This document shows positions 4,614 to 11,234 of a stretch of DNA of 29,258 bases, piece after piece. How positions within the stretch are numbered: position 1 is the first letter of the stretch; each line of letters starts with the position of its first letter. The DNA lies in the IMG/VR virus record IMGVR_UViG_3300006749_000073, positions 1-29,258 of that record. One strand, given 5' to 3'. This DNA is from a virus. The notes under the pieces were generated by a model. The model made no database searches and was not told the DNA's origin. It saw only the letters and a list, made by a program, of their open reading frames with translations. The position numbers were made by a program, and so were the translations under genes.

Positions 4614-4625
4614 TGTGAAGTTTGA
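4614..4625 (-). promoter_or_regulatory. Repeated early-gene 5' motif TCAAACTTCACA
   Basis: Exact copy of the 12-mer, 10 bases upstream of the start at 4603 and about 20 bases downstream of the candidate leftward -7 box, so it would lie within the transcript leader. Confidence 0.5.
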
Positions 4626-4643
4626 CTGGCAACATTGCCGCCA

Positions 4644-4675
4644 CAAAGGTAAAGGGCAGAACTGGCAAAATCCAA
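4644..4675 (-). promoter_or_regulatory. Candidate leftward early promoter
   Basis: On the minus strand, TTG (4675-4673) is followed after 21 bases by TACCTTTG (4651-4644). This matches the Bacteroidota TTG/TAnnTTTG pair, with spacing at the long end. A start site near 4640 would give a leader of about 35 nt before the first leftward gene. Confidence 0.5.
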
Positions 4676-4697
4676 CCCTCTTCTTACTGCGCGATTT

Positions 4698-4786
4698 TTC
4701 ACGCGTGAAGGGTACTTTAGTACCCCCTGCTAAAACAGGCGAAGAAGTGGCCTCGCGCCCAAGCATCATGCGGCGTATGTGCGAGG
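4698..4786. other. Cluster of adjacent hairpins
   Basis: Stems follow each other closely: the 12-bp palindrome TTCACGCGTGAA (4698-4709), GGGTAC-TTTA-GTACCC (4710-4725), CCTG-CTAAAA-CAGG (4726-4739), and CCTCGC/GCGAGG (4751-4786) enclosing GCAT-C-ATGC. This density, with no coding signal, suggests a structured RNA or a protein-DNA assembly site. It does not match an RNA family I know. Confidence 0.45.
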
Positions 4787-4952
4787 TTCGACGTTGTTAG
4801 TGTTAGTTGGTTGGGATAGTCAATAGCAAACCCTGCACGTTACTATATGTGGTCCCTTGGACTGCGCGTGGTAAGGCGTAGGGGTTTTGTCCCCCTGATG
4901 GAATTGTCAATACTTTCCAGGGATTTGGCAGGGCATTGGCCTTTCTCCTCCG

Positions 4953-4980
4953 TTGTTAGAACCCCTTGGGGTTCCAACAA
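4953..4980. other. GC-rich hairpin in control region
   Basis: TTGTT and AACAA flank GAACCCC-TT-GGGGTTC, giving 12 pairs with one A/C mismatch and a 2-base loop as drawn (4 bases once strained pairs open). Neither side carries a T tract, so a standard intrinsic terminator is not supported. Confidence 0.55.
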
Positions 4981-5001
4981 AGCTGAAAAGATGTGGCAAA
5001 G

Positions 5002-5016
5002 TTGACCAAAGGTCAA
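5002..5016. promoter_or_regulatory. Inverted repeat TTGACC-AAA-GGTCAA
   Basis: Two perfect 6-base half-sites with a 3-base spacer, typical of a dimeric repressor site. No regulator is identified. The winged-helix-like protein at 13603-14025 is one candidate, by inference only. Confidence 0.4.
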
Positions 5017-5202
5017 GGGGAGGGGGGTCTCACAGCGCATTTGTGTATGCAGGTGTAGACGTACATAGGTATATATAATCCCCACGGTGCGTATTTCTCC
5101 GCTTTTTTCCCAATGATCGTTCGCTCATCGACTTCGAGTGGGAGCATTAACCACAGCCTGATCAGATACTTACACCCTGTTGCCTCTAGTGGCTGTTCAG
5201 GG

Positions 5203-5233
5203 TTGACTTTTAAAATTTTCTAGTATAACTTTG
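5203..5233 (+). promoter_or_regulatory. Candidate rightward promoter P1
   Basis: TTG (5203-5205, within TTGAC) then 20 bases then TAACTTTG (5226-5233) fits the Bacteroidota consensus at both boxes. Transcription would start near 5237, leaving a leader of about 160 nt before the gene at 5398. Confidence 0.55.
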
Positions 5234-5271
5234 CTAAACTATTTAGAAGGTTGTCACTGTACAGATGGTTG

Positions 5272-5283
5272 TGTGTGCACACA
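5272..5283. promoter_or_regulatory. 12-bp palindrome TGTGTGCACACA
   Basis: A perfect palindrome between the two rightward promoter candidates, within the leader of P1. It is a possible operator. Confidence 0.35.
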
Positions 5284-5362
5284 AAGCTGATGCGCGTACT
5301 CTCGTGGGTAACAACTATTACTATAACGCATGGATAGCTGTGTTTTGTCCGTAACCAGGCTG

Positions 5363-5392
5363 TTGTAGTCCTCTGCAGAACGTTTATATTTG
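5363..5392 (+). promoter_or_regulatory. Rightward promoter P2, near-leaderless
   Basis: TTG (5363-5365), 19 bases, then TATATTTG (5385-5392): both boxes and the spacing match the Bacteroidota sigma-A consensus. The ATG of the following gene begins at 5398, only 5 bases after the box. With the usual start-site distance, the transcript would begin within about 2 nt of the start codon. Confidence 0.75.
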
Positions 5393-5397
5393 CAGGT

Positions 5398-7308
5398 ATG
5401 AGATCTAAAGTCAAGAGAAAGCGTGGTTTGCAGCCCATCAAGAGGTATGAGCATGGTGGGCCACATGATGTTCTTGGAAATCCTATCCCACCAGCATCCA
5501 GGGCTGACACCGCTAGGCTTGTAAGTGCGGGTCAGGCGCAGATGCAGGAGCTTTTAGATCAAGGATATATTCCTTTTGGTGATTCAGCCATTAAAAACAC
5601 TGACACCAGAACAGATTTCGTTAGGGCTGACAGAGGATTCTTTGCAGATGACAGCATACTTCTAGGTGAGATTGAAGATGCCATGCTTGAAAAGCCTTGG
5701 CTTGCGTACAAGATGTACCCTCCTGGATATTCTGCATTGGTTGCAGATGATCTGGACTTCAGCAGAGGCTTCTTTTCAAAGTATGCTAGGAAGGTAGAGA
5801 AGTTTGTTGAAGACAATCAAAGGAAATACTTTAGAGATCGCCCATTTAGTCAACTTAAAGAAAGTCTAGAAGAACTCTTAGAGAATAAAGATCAGGGCTC
5901 TTTCTACAGAGTAACGCAAAATTTAAACAGATTTGTAGATCTAGCCAAGCAGTTTCCTGGGAGAAACGACAGTATGCTTTATACAGAGAGCATAAAAGAT
6001 GCTGTTGGTGATATTAGATCTTACGATCAAAAGCTAGAACGACTTAATGCAGTTCAAGATTTTGCTGAGATCCCCGTTTTCCCATTGGACGACGAGGGCA
6101 ACAGAAGAAGACAGACTGTAGAAGAAGAGTACGGGAGGCCTATTGACAGCTCTCCTGCGAAATTTGGAGGCACAAGATCTAAAGAAGATGCTCGATTCTA
6201 CAGAGAGATTAACAGATCCAAAAATCCAAATCCATTTTATGCTGCTATAGGTACAGCTGATCCAGATGCAATTGATTTAGATGAAGTAGAGGATCTGCTT
6301 TCACAAGGATATGGCCCACCCGCTGTTGTTGGTCCAGGAGATGCTTTCTTGGGTTCTGGAATGACAACTCTTGACCAGGCTGGAGCTAATATCACCAATA
6401 TGGGTAAGAGCGCATACAATATGATTTTTGGTACTCCAGCTCAAGTAATAGAGGAAGATGCGGGAGATCTTGGGAAGAATATAACCGTTGTGCCAGGCAC
6501 GCAAGTAAACTATGTGGATGTCCCTAAAGGTAAAGTGAGTAAGTTCAGCAACATCTACCCCACCCAGGCCAGGGATACAAGAATCCAGAAGGTCACTTTC
6601 AACCCCGTGACAGATCAGTTTGAGCCAGTAGAAGGTAGGTTTTACTTAGATAGAGAGTCTGAAGGCACTGGAGCTGTTCGAAGAGACGACTTGGTAAAGA
6701 CTCTATTTAATTACGATATTACTCCTGCTAGAAAATTAAAATTCTACAATGAAGAGCTTGGTGATGTTGTGTCCATCTTTGCATACGACTCACCAGAAAT
6801 GCTTAAGGCGGCTGGTCTGAAAAGAAGCGCTTACGATATTGCGAAGTATGGGGATACCCCACAGGAAACCAGGCAAGAGACAACAGGTCGATTCAATTAC
6901 ATGGCTCCAGGTTCGTCAGCTTCAGTCACGACTCCAGAACGCAGAAAACCACAAAATTTAAAATCCTTGAAGGCCAGACCTGCTGGCATGAATGTCGTCA
7001 AGAATAGAGATCTGATTCCCACATCTCCTATTCAGATGCCAGTAGGTAGAGTTCCTATTCAAATTGGTGCGCTTGCTCAATCGCAAAGAGGAGCAAGACA
7101 GGGTGGTCAGAGGCTGGATAGAGAATACTATTACGATCCAATCAAAAGGCAATACAGAGAACGAGAGGTGGATAGTGAGAGACTGGGCGGACCCGTATAT
7201 GGGACAACAAAACTGTTTGATGAAAAACAAACTCCTGGTGCCCCAGTGTATGGTGGTAGTTATGAGTTTTCCAAAGGGGGTAGACTAATAAAAAGAGTTA
7301 GATCGTAA
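5398..7308 (+). CDS. Putative virion structural or internal protein (636 aa)
   Basis: The first and one of the largest genes of the rightward block. It begins basic (MRSKVKRKRGLQPIKRYEHGG), has a helical, charged middle and a glycine- and Arg-rich C-terminal third, and ends SKGGRLIKRVRS. The short Lys/Tyr/Gly opening recurs in the product at 7771 (KKYKDGG), a style I associate with minor virion or internal proteins of marine phages. No enzymatic motif is visible. Placement with late genes and size suggest a virion component, but this is inference. It is driven by P2 and possibly P1, and is followed 16 bases later by another promoter-gene unit. Confidence 0.85.
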   Translation: MRSKVKRKRGLQPIKRYEHGGPHDVLGNPIPPASRADTARLVSAGQAQMQELLDQGYIPFGDSAIKNTDTRTDFVRADRGFFADDSILLGEIEDAMLEKPWLAYKMYPPGYSALVADDLDFSRGFFSKYARKVEKFVEDNQRKYFRDRPFSQLKESLEELLENKDQGSFYRVTQNLNRFVDLAKQFPGRNDSMLYTESIKDAVGDIRSYDQKLERLNAVQDFAEIPVFPLDDEGNRRRQTVEEEYGRPIDSSPAKFGGTRSKEDARFYREINRSKNPNPFYAAIGTADPDAIDLDEVEDLLSQGYGPPAVVGPGDAFLGSGMTTLDQAGANITNMGKSAYNMIFGTPAQVIEEDAGDLGKNITVVPGTQVNYVDVPKGKVSKFSNIYPTQARDTRIQKVTFNPVTDQFEPVEGRFYLDRESEGTGAVRRDDLVKTLFNYDITPARKLKFYNEELGDVVSIFAYDSPEMLKAAGLKRSAYDIAKYGDTPQETRQETTGRFNYMAPGSSASVTTPERRKPQNLKSLKARPAGMNVVKNRDLIPTSPIQMPVGRVPIQIGALAQSQRGARQGGQRLDREYYYDPIKRQYREREVDSERLGGPVYGTTKLFDEKQTPGAPVYGGSYEFSKGGRLIKRVRS

Positions 7309-7312
7309 TAGG

Positions 7313-7320
7313 TATATTTG
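7313..7320 (+). promoter_or_regulatory. TATATTTG -7 box, near-leaderless
   Basis: TATATTTG is followed by four bases and the ATG at 7325. No TTG is found at the expected upstream distance. The box overlaps no coding sequence, sitting in the 16-base gap after the 636-residue gene. Confidence 0.6.
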
Positions 7321-7324
7321 CCCT

Positions 7325-7771
7325 ATGGCTACACTTACAGTTACAATACAAGAAGAACTTACCATCAACGGTAAGGATAGAGGTAACACCAATACGATCT
7401 CTCTTTCTTCTGTGAGTGAGGTGTACAGCAGGGTTCTTACTGTAGACAATACAGAACAGACTGTACTGCAGTTTCAGGCAACGAGGCCCGCAGGCGGGAC
7501 GCTCACCTTTGCAACAATGCAGTACTTGAGGATCACAAACCTTGATGCATCAAATACTGTTGACCTTCGCATTCAAGACACCTCCAACACAAAAGAATAC
7601 TTTGTTCGTATTGCTGCTTCTGAATCTTTCATCTTGTTTCTTGATAAAATGGATGCAGACGCTACTGCTGGAACTGGTATAGCATTGACTCAGATTGAGT
7701 TGATCTCAGCTGAAGCCACAGGAACAAGTAGCGAGACCGCTGACATTGAGATCTTTGCAGTTGCAACCTAA
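7325..7771 (+). CDS. Beta-rich small virion-type protein (148 aa)
   Basis: A 148-residue, Thr/Ser/Ala-rich protein of alternating strands, beginning MATLTVTIQEELTINGKDRG. The core pattern, YLRITNLDAS followed by a strand, then ESFILFLDKMDA, then ADIEIFAVAT at the end, is shared in order with the products at 25739 and 26131 (LYIKN...GDFALIPWNGD...VEYLLIFEA). The three look like distant paralogues. A capsid-decoration or small fibre-like virion role is likely but inferred. It ends in an overlapping ATG (TAATG) with the next gene and has its own near-leaderless promoter. Confidence 0.85.
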   Translation: MATLTVTIQEELTINGKDRGNTNTISLSSVSEVYSRVLTVDNTEQTVLQFQATRPAGGTLTFATMQYLRITNLDASNTVDLRIQDTSNTKEYFVRIAASESFILFLDKMDADATAGTGIALTQIELISAEATGTSSETADIEIFAVAT

Positions 7772-8169
7772 TGCCTACAGTAAAAAAATATAAGGATGGA
7801 GGTGAGGGTCCAGGCGGCCCTTTCTCTATGACCAAAGAAGAAGAGGACAAGGCAACAGCTGATGTGCTCAAGGGTGACAAGAAGTTTGTCAAGAAGGCTA
7901 AGAAGGACGAAAAAAGAACTGGGCGTCTCATTAAAAGAAAAGGCGGTGGAGCTGAAGGATTGGGTAAACTTCAGGATCAGCTTCAGGCCCGCGCAAAAAG
8001 AAAGCGCAAGAAAGAGGGGAGGCAACAGAAAAGACAAAACAGAAGATCAGCAAGACAGCTAGGTCGTCAACTCATGGCTAAGCGCGTGGGTAAGGCCCTT
8101 GGCCGTGGTAACTCTATATCTGCTAAAGAAGCTGGCTGCCAGGGTGCTGGTTGCGGCGCATACGAATAA
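7771..8169 (+). CDS. Lys/Arg-rich basic protein (132 aa)
   Basis: A 132-residue, very basic protein opening MPTVKKYKDGGEGPGG, with a Lys/Arg-rich helical centre (RKRKKEGRQQKRQNRR) and a Cys pair near the end (CQGAGCGAYE). The basic helix suggests binding to DNA or to the packaged genome; the Cys pair is too little for a zinc call. Its ATG overlaps the stop of the preceding gene (TAATG), so translation is likely coupled. Exact function unknown. Confidence 0.8.
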   Translation: MPTVKKYKDGGEGPGGPFSMTKEEEDKATADVLKGDKKFVKKAKKDEKRTGRLIKRKGGGAEGLGKLQDQLQARAKRKRKKEGRQQKRQNRRSARQLGRQLMAKRVGKALGRGNSISAKEAGCQGAGCGAYE

Positions 8170-8173
8170 GACT

Positions 8174-8485
8174 ATGGAACTTAAAAAGAAAGATGAAAAC
8201 GGAGGGTTGACCAATCGTCAGGTTAGAAAAAACTCCAGGTTTCAAAACAAAGCTGCTAGAGATGCTGCCATTGTAACGCGAGGTGCAAAAGATTCAAAGG
8301 ATCTTATGAAAAACCTCAGTCAGTACGATGAGAAGAAAGACAAAAGATCCATTGCAAAGCAGATGATTAAAGCTGGGGCTATTGCGTTGGGCGGTGTTGC
8401 CCTTAGTAACCTAAAGTATCCTTCTGATGCGAGTGGAATGACCATGGGTGAGTACATCAAAGAGCTCCGCAGAATAAATCGTTGA
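8174..8485 (+). CDS. Basic hypothetical protein with hydrophobic segment (103 aa)
   Basis: A 103-residue protein beginning MELKKKDENGGLTNRQ. It is charged and helical, with one short hydrophobic stretch near residues 69-83 (AGAIALGGVALSNL) that could be a membrane or interface helix, and ends MGEYIKELRRINR. The frame extends upstream to 8099, but the start at 8174 is chosen because it lies 4 bases after the previous stop. It directly precedes the lysis-type peptidase, so a role near lysis or the virion is possible but unproven. Confidence 0.7.
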   Translation: MELKKKDENGGLTNRQVRKNSRFQNKAARDAAIVTRGAKDSKDLMKNLSQYDEKKDKRSIAKQMIKAGAIALGGVALSNLKYPSDASGMTMGEYIKELRRINR

Positions 8486-8489
8486 AAAA

Positions 8490-8969
8490 GTGAAGCTGTC
8501 AAAAAATTTATCACTGTCAGAAGTGACCAAAAGCACTACGGCTAAACGCCTAGGCATAGACAATACACCAGATGAGTGGGTTACAGAGAATCTTAAAAAG
8601 GTTGCAGAGCATATTTTTCAACCTGTGCGCGAGCATTTCAAGTGTCCTATATTCGTTTCGAGCGGCTATCGCTCAGCGGAACTCAACAAGGCGTGTGGTG
8701 GTTCAAAGCGTAGTCAGCATGTGGAGGGTAGAGCATTCGATCTTGACGCAGACGTATTTGGACGTGTGTCGAACAGTAGCATATTCAACCACATACGAGA
8801 GAATCTACAGTTTGATCAGCTCATTTGGGAGTTTGGTGATGAAGACAATCCTGATTGGGTGCACGTCTCTTATGTTTATGATGGCGTTAATCGTGGCAGG
8901 TGCCTCAAAGCTCTTCGAGACGATGAAGGCAAAGTCTACTACGAAGTAATGTTTGGTAAATCACTCTAA
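8490..8969 (+). CDS. Peptidase M15-type endolysin or virion peptidase (159 aa)
   Basis: The sequence matches the zinc D-Ala-D-Ala carboxypeptidase-like fold used by many phage lysins (Peptidase_M15_3 type). The first motif is SSGYRSAELN, then SQHVEGRAFDLDA with likely zinc ligands H77 and D84, then QLIWE with E114 as possible catalytic residue, and DWVHVS with H125 as third ligand. The full domain fits in 159 residues, with no signal peptide and no separate cell-wall-binding domain. It would cleave peptide crosslinks in peptidoglycan, releasing progeny or aiding entry. The start is a GTG 4 bases after the previous stop; no ATG fits the N-terminus. Confidence 0.9.
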   Translation: MKLSKNLSLSEVTKSTTAKRLGIDNTPDEWVTENLKKVAEHIFQPVREHFKCPIFVSSGYRSAELNKACGGSKRSQHVEGRAFDLDADVFGRVSNSSIFNHIRENLQFDQLIWEFGDEDNPDWVHVSYVYDGVNRGRCLKALRDDEGKVYYEVMFGKSL

Positions 8970-8972
8970 GGC

Positions 8973-11234
8973 ATGGCTCTATACGACGACGCATCATTCA
9001 TCTTCTTAGCCTCTGCAGCTGCTGGGCAGGAAAGAAAAGACGCTAGTAAGGTCTACAATGTAAAGCCAGCACCTATTGCCAGCAGTACAAACGCGCAGGA
9101 TTTATCTACCTTCACTATAACTAACGTATCAAACGCGGCTAACTCTATCTCAGTTTCAGGAGGGGTAGCAACTTTTGCGGGGGATGGAACTGAGTTTACG
9201 CACCTCGATAAAGCGTCAGTATTTGAAGCGAACAAAAAATACAAAGTAGTTGCTACGGTAGAGATTACTTCAGGAGCAATAAAGTTTCAAGATGGTATCA
9301 CGGATGCAAAGATTGGTGTAGCAACTGTATCAGGGAAATATGCTTTCTATTTTACTTCAGCTTCAAGCGGTGCTTTTTCGAGATTACGCATTGCCAGAAA
9401 AGACGGTTCCGCAGCATTTAACTTTACTGTATCTGATGTGTCTGTCTCTGAAGTTGATGTGTTACCTGCAGACTTCGACATCAGCAGAGACGCCAACCTC
9501 GATGCTACTCGTGTAGGCCCTGCTGGGTTGATCGAGAAGGGGAGGGAGAACCTGATCTTACAGTCTAATGCTTTTACTACTACGTGGAGCACTTCTAACA
9601 GCCCCAATATTACCTCTGGTCAGCTAGGATACGATGGAAGTTTAAATGCTTGGAAAATTGAACTGACTGCAAACTTTGGTCAGATACTCCAAACTTCTTT
9701 GTCAGTGCCTACTATTAGCACTTTAAGCATTTTTGTAAAGGCTGGAACAGCTGGATTTGTGAGACTTCGTATTGACGCGGACACAAATGCTATTGCAGAC
9801 TTTGATCTTTCTGACGGTAGCGTAGCTCATACTGAAGGAAACATTATTGCCACTAAAGCTGATAGTTTTGGTGATGGATGGTTTAGAGTTCAGATGACTA
9901 GTACAACAGCGTCTGGAAGTGTCGTCAGGATTTACCCTGCTGTTGCAGCAAACGACTTGAGTGGAACAAGCGGCTTCATCTATGTTCAGGACTCTCAGCT
10001 AGAAGTTGGCCTCGTAGCCACTGACGTCATCACCACTGGAGCTGCTGCAGCCACAGCTGGCATCAAAGAAGATGAACCACGCTTTGACTACCCTCTTGCT
10101 GGTGGTGCCCCTGCTTTGTTGATAGAGCCTGAGAGACAGAACCTCATTACAGTTTCAGAGTACTTTGGAGGATCTGGGTGGGATGACAATGGCTCTGGCG
10201 TCACAGTTGTAACTAATCATGCCGTGTCTCCAGAGGGTGTTAAGAACGCCGCTAAGCTTATTATTGACAATGCAGTTAGCTCAGGCGCAGAATTTAGAAC
10301 TGCCTCCGCTGTATCTGTTACTTCTGGAAAGGTTTATGCGTTTAGCATTTTCGCTAAAGCAGACGGGTTCGATCAAGTGCAGCTGGATGTGTTTGATAGT
10401 AAGTTTGGTGGCACTAATACACATGCAACCCTTAGTGGTGATGGATCAATTACTTCTTCAGGAGCCGACACAACAGCGTCTAGTATTGAAAACTATGGCA
10501 ATGGTTGGTATAGAATTATTCTGATTGGCACTTGCATTTCATCAGGAACAAGTGATTTTATTCTTAGACTTCAAGTAAACGGAATAAACGGCACAGGTGA
10601 CGGCTCTAAAGGTATTCTTATCTATGGTGCTCAGGCTGAAGAAGGTCCTTCTGCCAACTCTTACATCCCTTGTCACGAGGCTTCTGCTACGAGAACCACA
10701 GACGATGTAGCTGCGCTTGACACCAGCGGTTTCTCTTTTGGAACCACCTGTACGATCTTTTTTGAAGGATCTATTGGACAATTCAACCCCACTGCATCAT
10801 CTACCATACCTATAACGATGTTTGCTTCGCATGCATCCCCTAATAATTCTGAGCGCTATGTTCTTTTTGCAAGCACCTTTAGTAGCGGAACTTACACTCT
10901 TACCTCTCGTCACGACCATAATGGCAATACTGTTGGGGTAAGCAAAAGTGGACTTACAGAGGGTGCTAAGGTAAAGGTAGCTGCTGTATTTAATGGCACA
11001 TCTCAGAAGTTCTTTGTCAATGGAGCCTTAGCAGGCACAAACACTCACGTTGCTGCAAGTCTCTTTGAATCTCTTGATCTTTCTGGATACGCTCCCAACA
11101 AAAACCACACAGTTGGTTCTGTTATGCTTTTCGATTCTGCTATAAGCGATGTTGATGCTTACGTTCTTACTGACACAAGCTATGAATCGTACAGCGAAGC
11201 TGCAGACTCATTAAATTACAATCAACATGGCTAA
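8973..11234 (+). CDS. Large tail fibre/adhesin, paralogue A (753 aa)
   Basis: A Ser/Thr/Gly/Ala-rich beta protein with two similar modules, each introduced by a short signature: GLIEKGRENL near residue 185 and LLIEPERQNL near 381. Each module then carries SPEGVKNAAKL- or GNGWYRI-type strands typical of carbohydrate-binding jelly-roll domains in phage fibres. After GDGSKGILIYGAQ near 542 a concanavalin/LamG-like region follows (about 575-753). The first ~170 residues have no counterpart in the neighbouring paralogue and may attach to the virion. It starts 3 bases after the peptidase stop and overlaps the next gene by 8 bases. Likely role: receptor binding on host surface glycans. Confidence 0.85.
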   Translation: MALYDDASFIFLASAAAGQERKDASKVYNVKPAPIASSTNAQDLSTFTITNVSNAANSISVSGGVATFAGDGTEFTHLDKASVFEANKKYKVVATVEITSGAIKFQDGITDAKIGVATVSGKYAFYFTSASSGAFSRLRIARKDGSAAFNFTVSDVSVSEVDVLPADFDISRDANLDATRVGPAGLIEKGRENLILQSNAFTTTWSTSNSPNITSGQLGYDGSLNAWKIELTANFGQILQTSLSVPTISTLSIFVKAGTAGFVRLRIDADTNAIADFDLSDGSVAHTEGNIIATKADSFGDGWFRVQMTSTTASGSVVRIYPAVAANDLSGTSGFIYVQDSQLEVGLVATDVITTGAAAATAGIKEDEPRFDYPLAGGAPALLIEPERQNLITVSEYFGGSGWDDNGSGVTVVTNHAVSPEGVKNAAKLIIDNAVSSGAEFRTASAVSVTSGKVYAFSIFAKADGFDQVQLDVFDSKFGGTNTHATLSGDGSITSSGADTTASSIENYGNGWYRIILIGTCISSGTSDFILRLQVNGINGTGDGSKGILIYGAQAEEGPSANSYIPCHEASATRTTDDVAALDTSGFSFGTTCTIFFEGSIGQFNPTASSTIPITMFASHASPNNSERYVLFASTFSSGTYTLTSRHDHNGNTVGVSKSGLTEGAKVKVAAVFNGTSQKFFVNGALAGTNTHVAASLFESLDLSGYAPNKNHTVGSVMLFDSAISDVDAYVLTDTSYESYSEAADSLNYNQHG

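Larger units (their letters stand above)
4604..5397. other. Divergent control region without a credible gene
   Basis: About 0.8 kb separates the leftward and rightward blocks. ORFs here are short and look non-coding on both strands. The region holds the leftward promoter candidate (4644-4675), a cluster of stems at 4698-4786, a 12-bp hairpin with one mismatch at 4953-4980, the inverted repeat TTGACC-AAA-GGTCAA at 5002-5016, two rightward promoter candidates (5203-5233 and 5363-5392), and the perfect 12-bp palindrome TGTGTGCACACA at 5272-5283. This is the natural place for early/late switching. A replication origin is also possible but has no specific support. Confidence 0.7.

Noticed and set aside
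4566-4769. 67-codon leftward ORF with a few Cys (FCQFC...QCC)
   Set aside because: It covers the candidate leftward promoter and the hairpin cluster and overlaps the better-placed gene starting at 4603. The Cys pattern does not match a known knuckle.
4843-5085. 80-codon leftward ORF in the control region
   Set aside because: Composition is irregular, it covers hairpin and inverted-repeat elements, has no coupling to neighbours, and no family resemblance.
5114-5222. 36-codon rightward ORF starting MIVRSSTSSG
   Set aside because: Low-complexity Ser-rich peptide with no coupling; it ends at the P1 -7 region. No support beyond being open.
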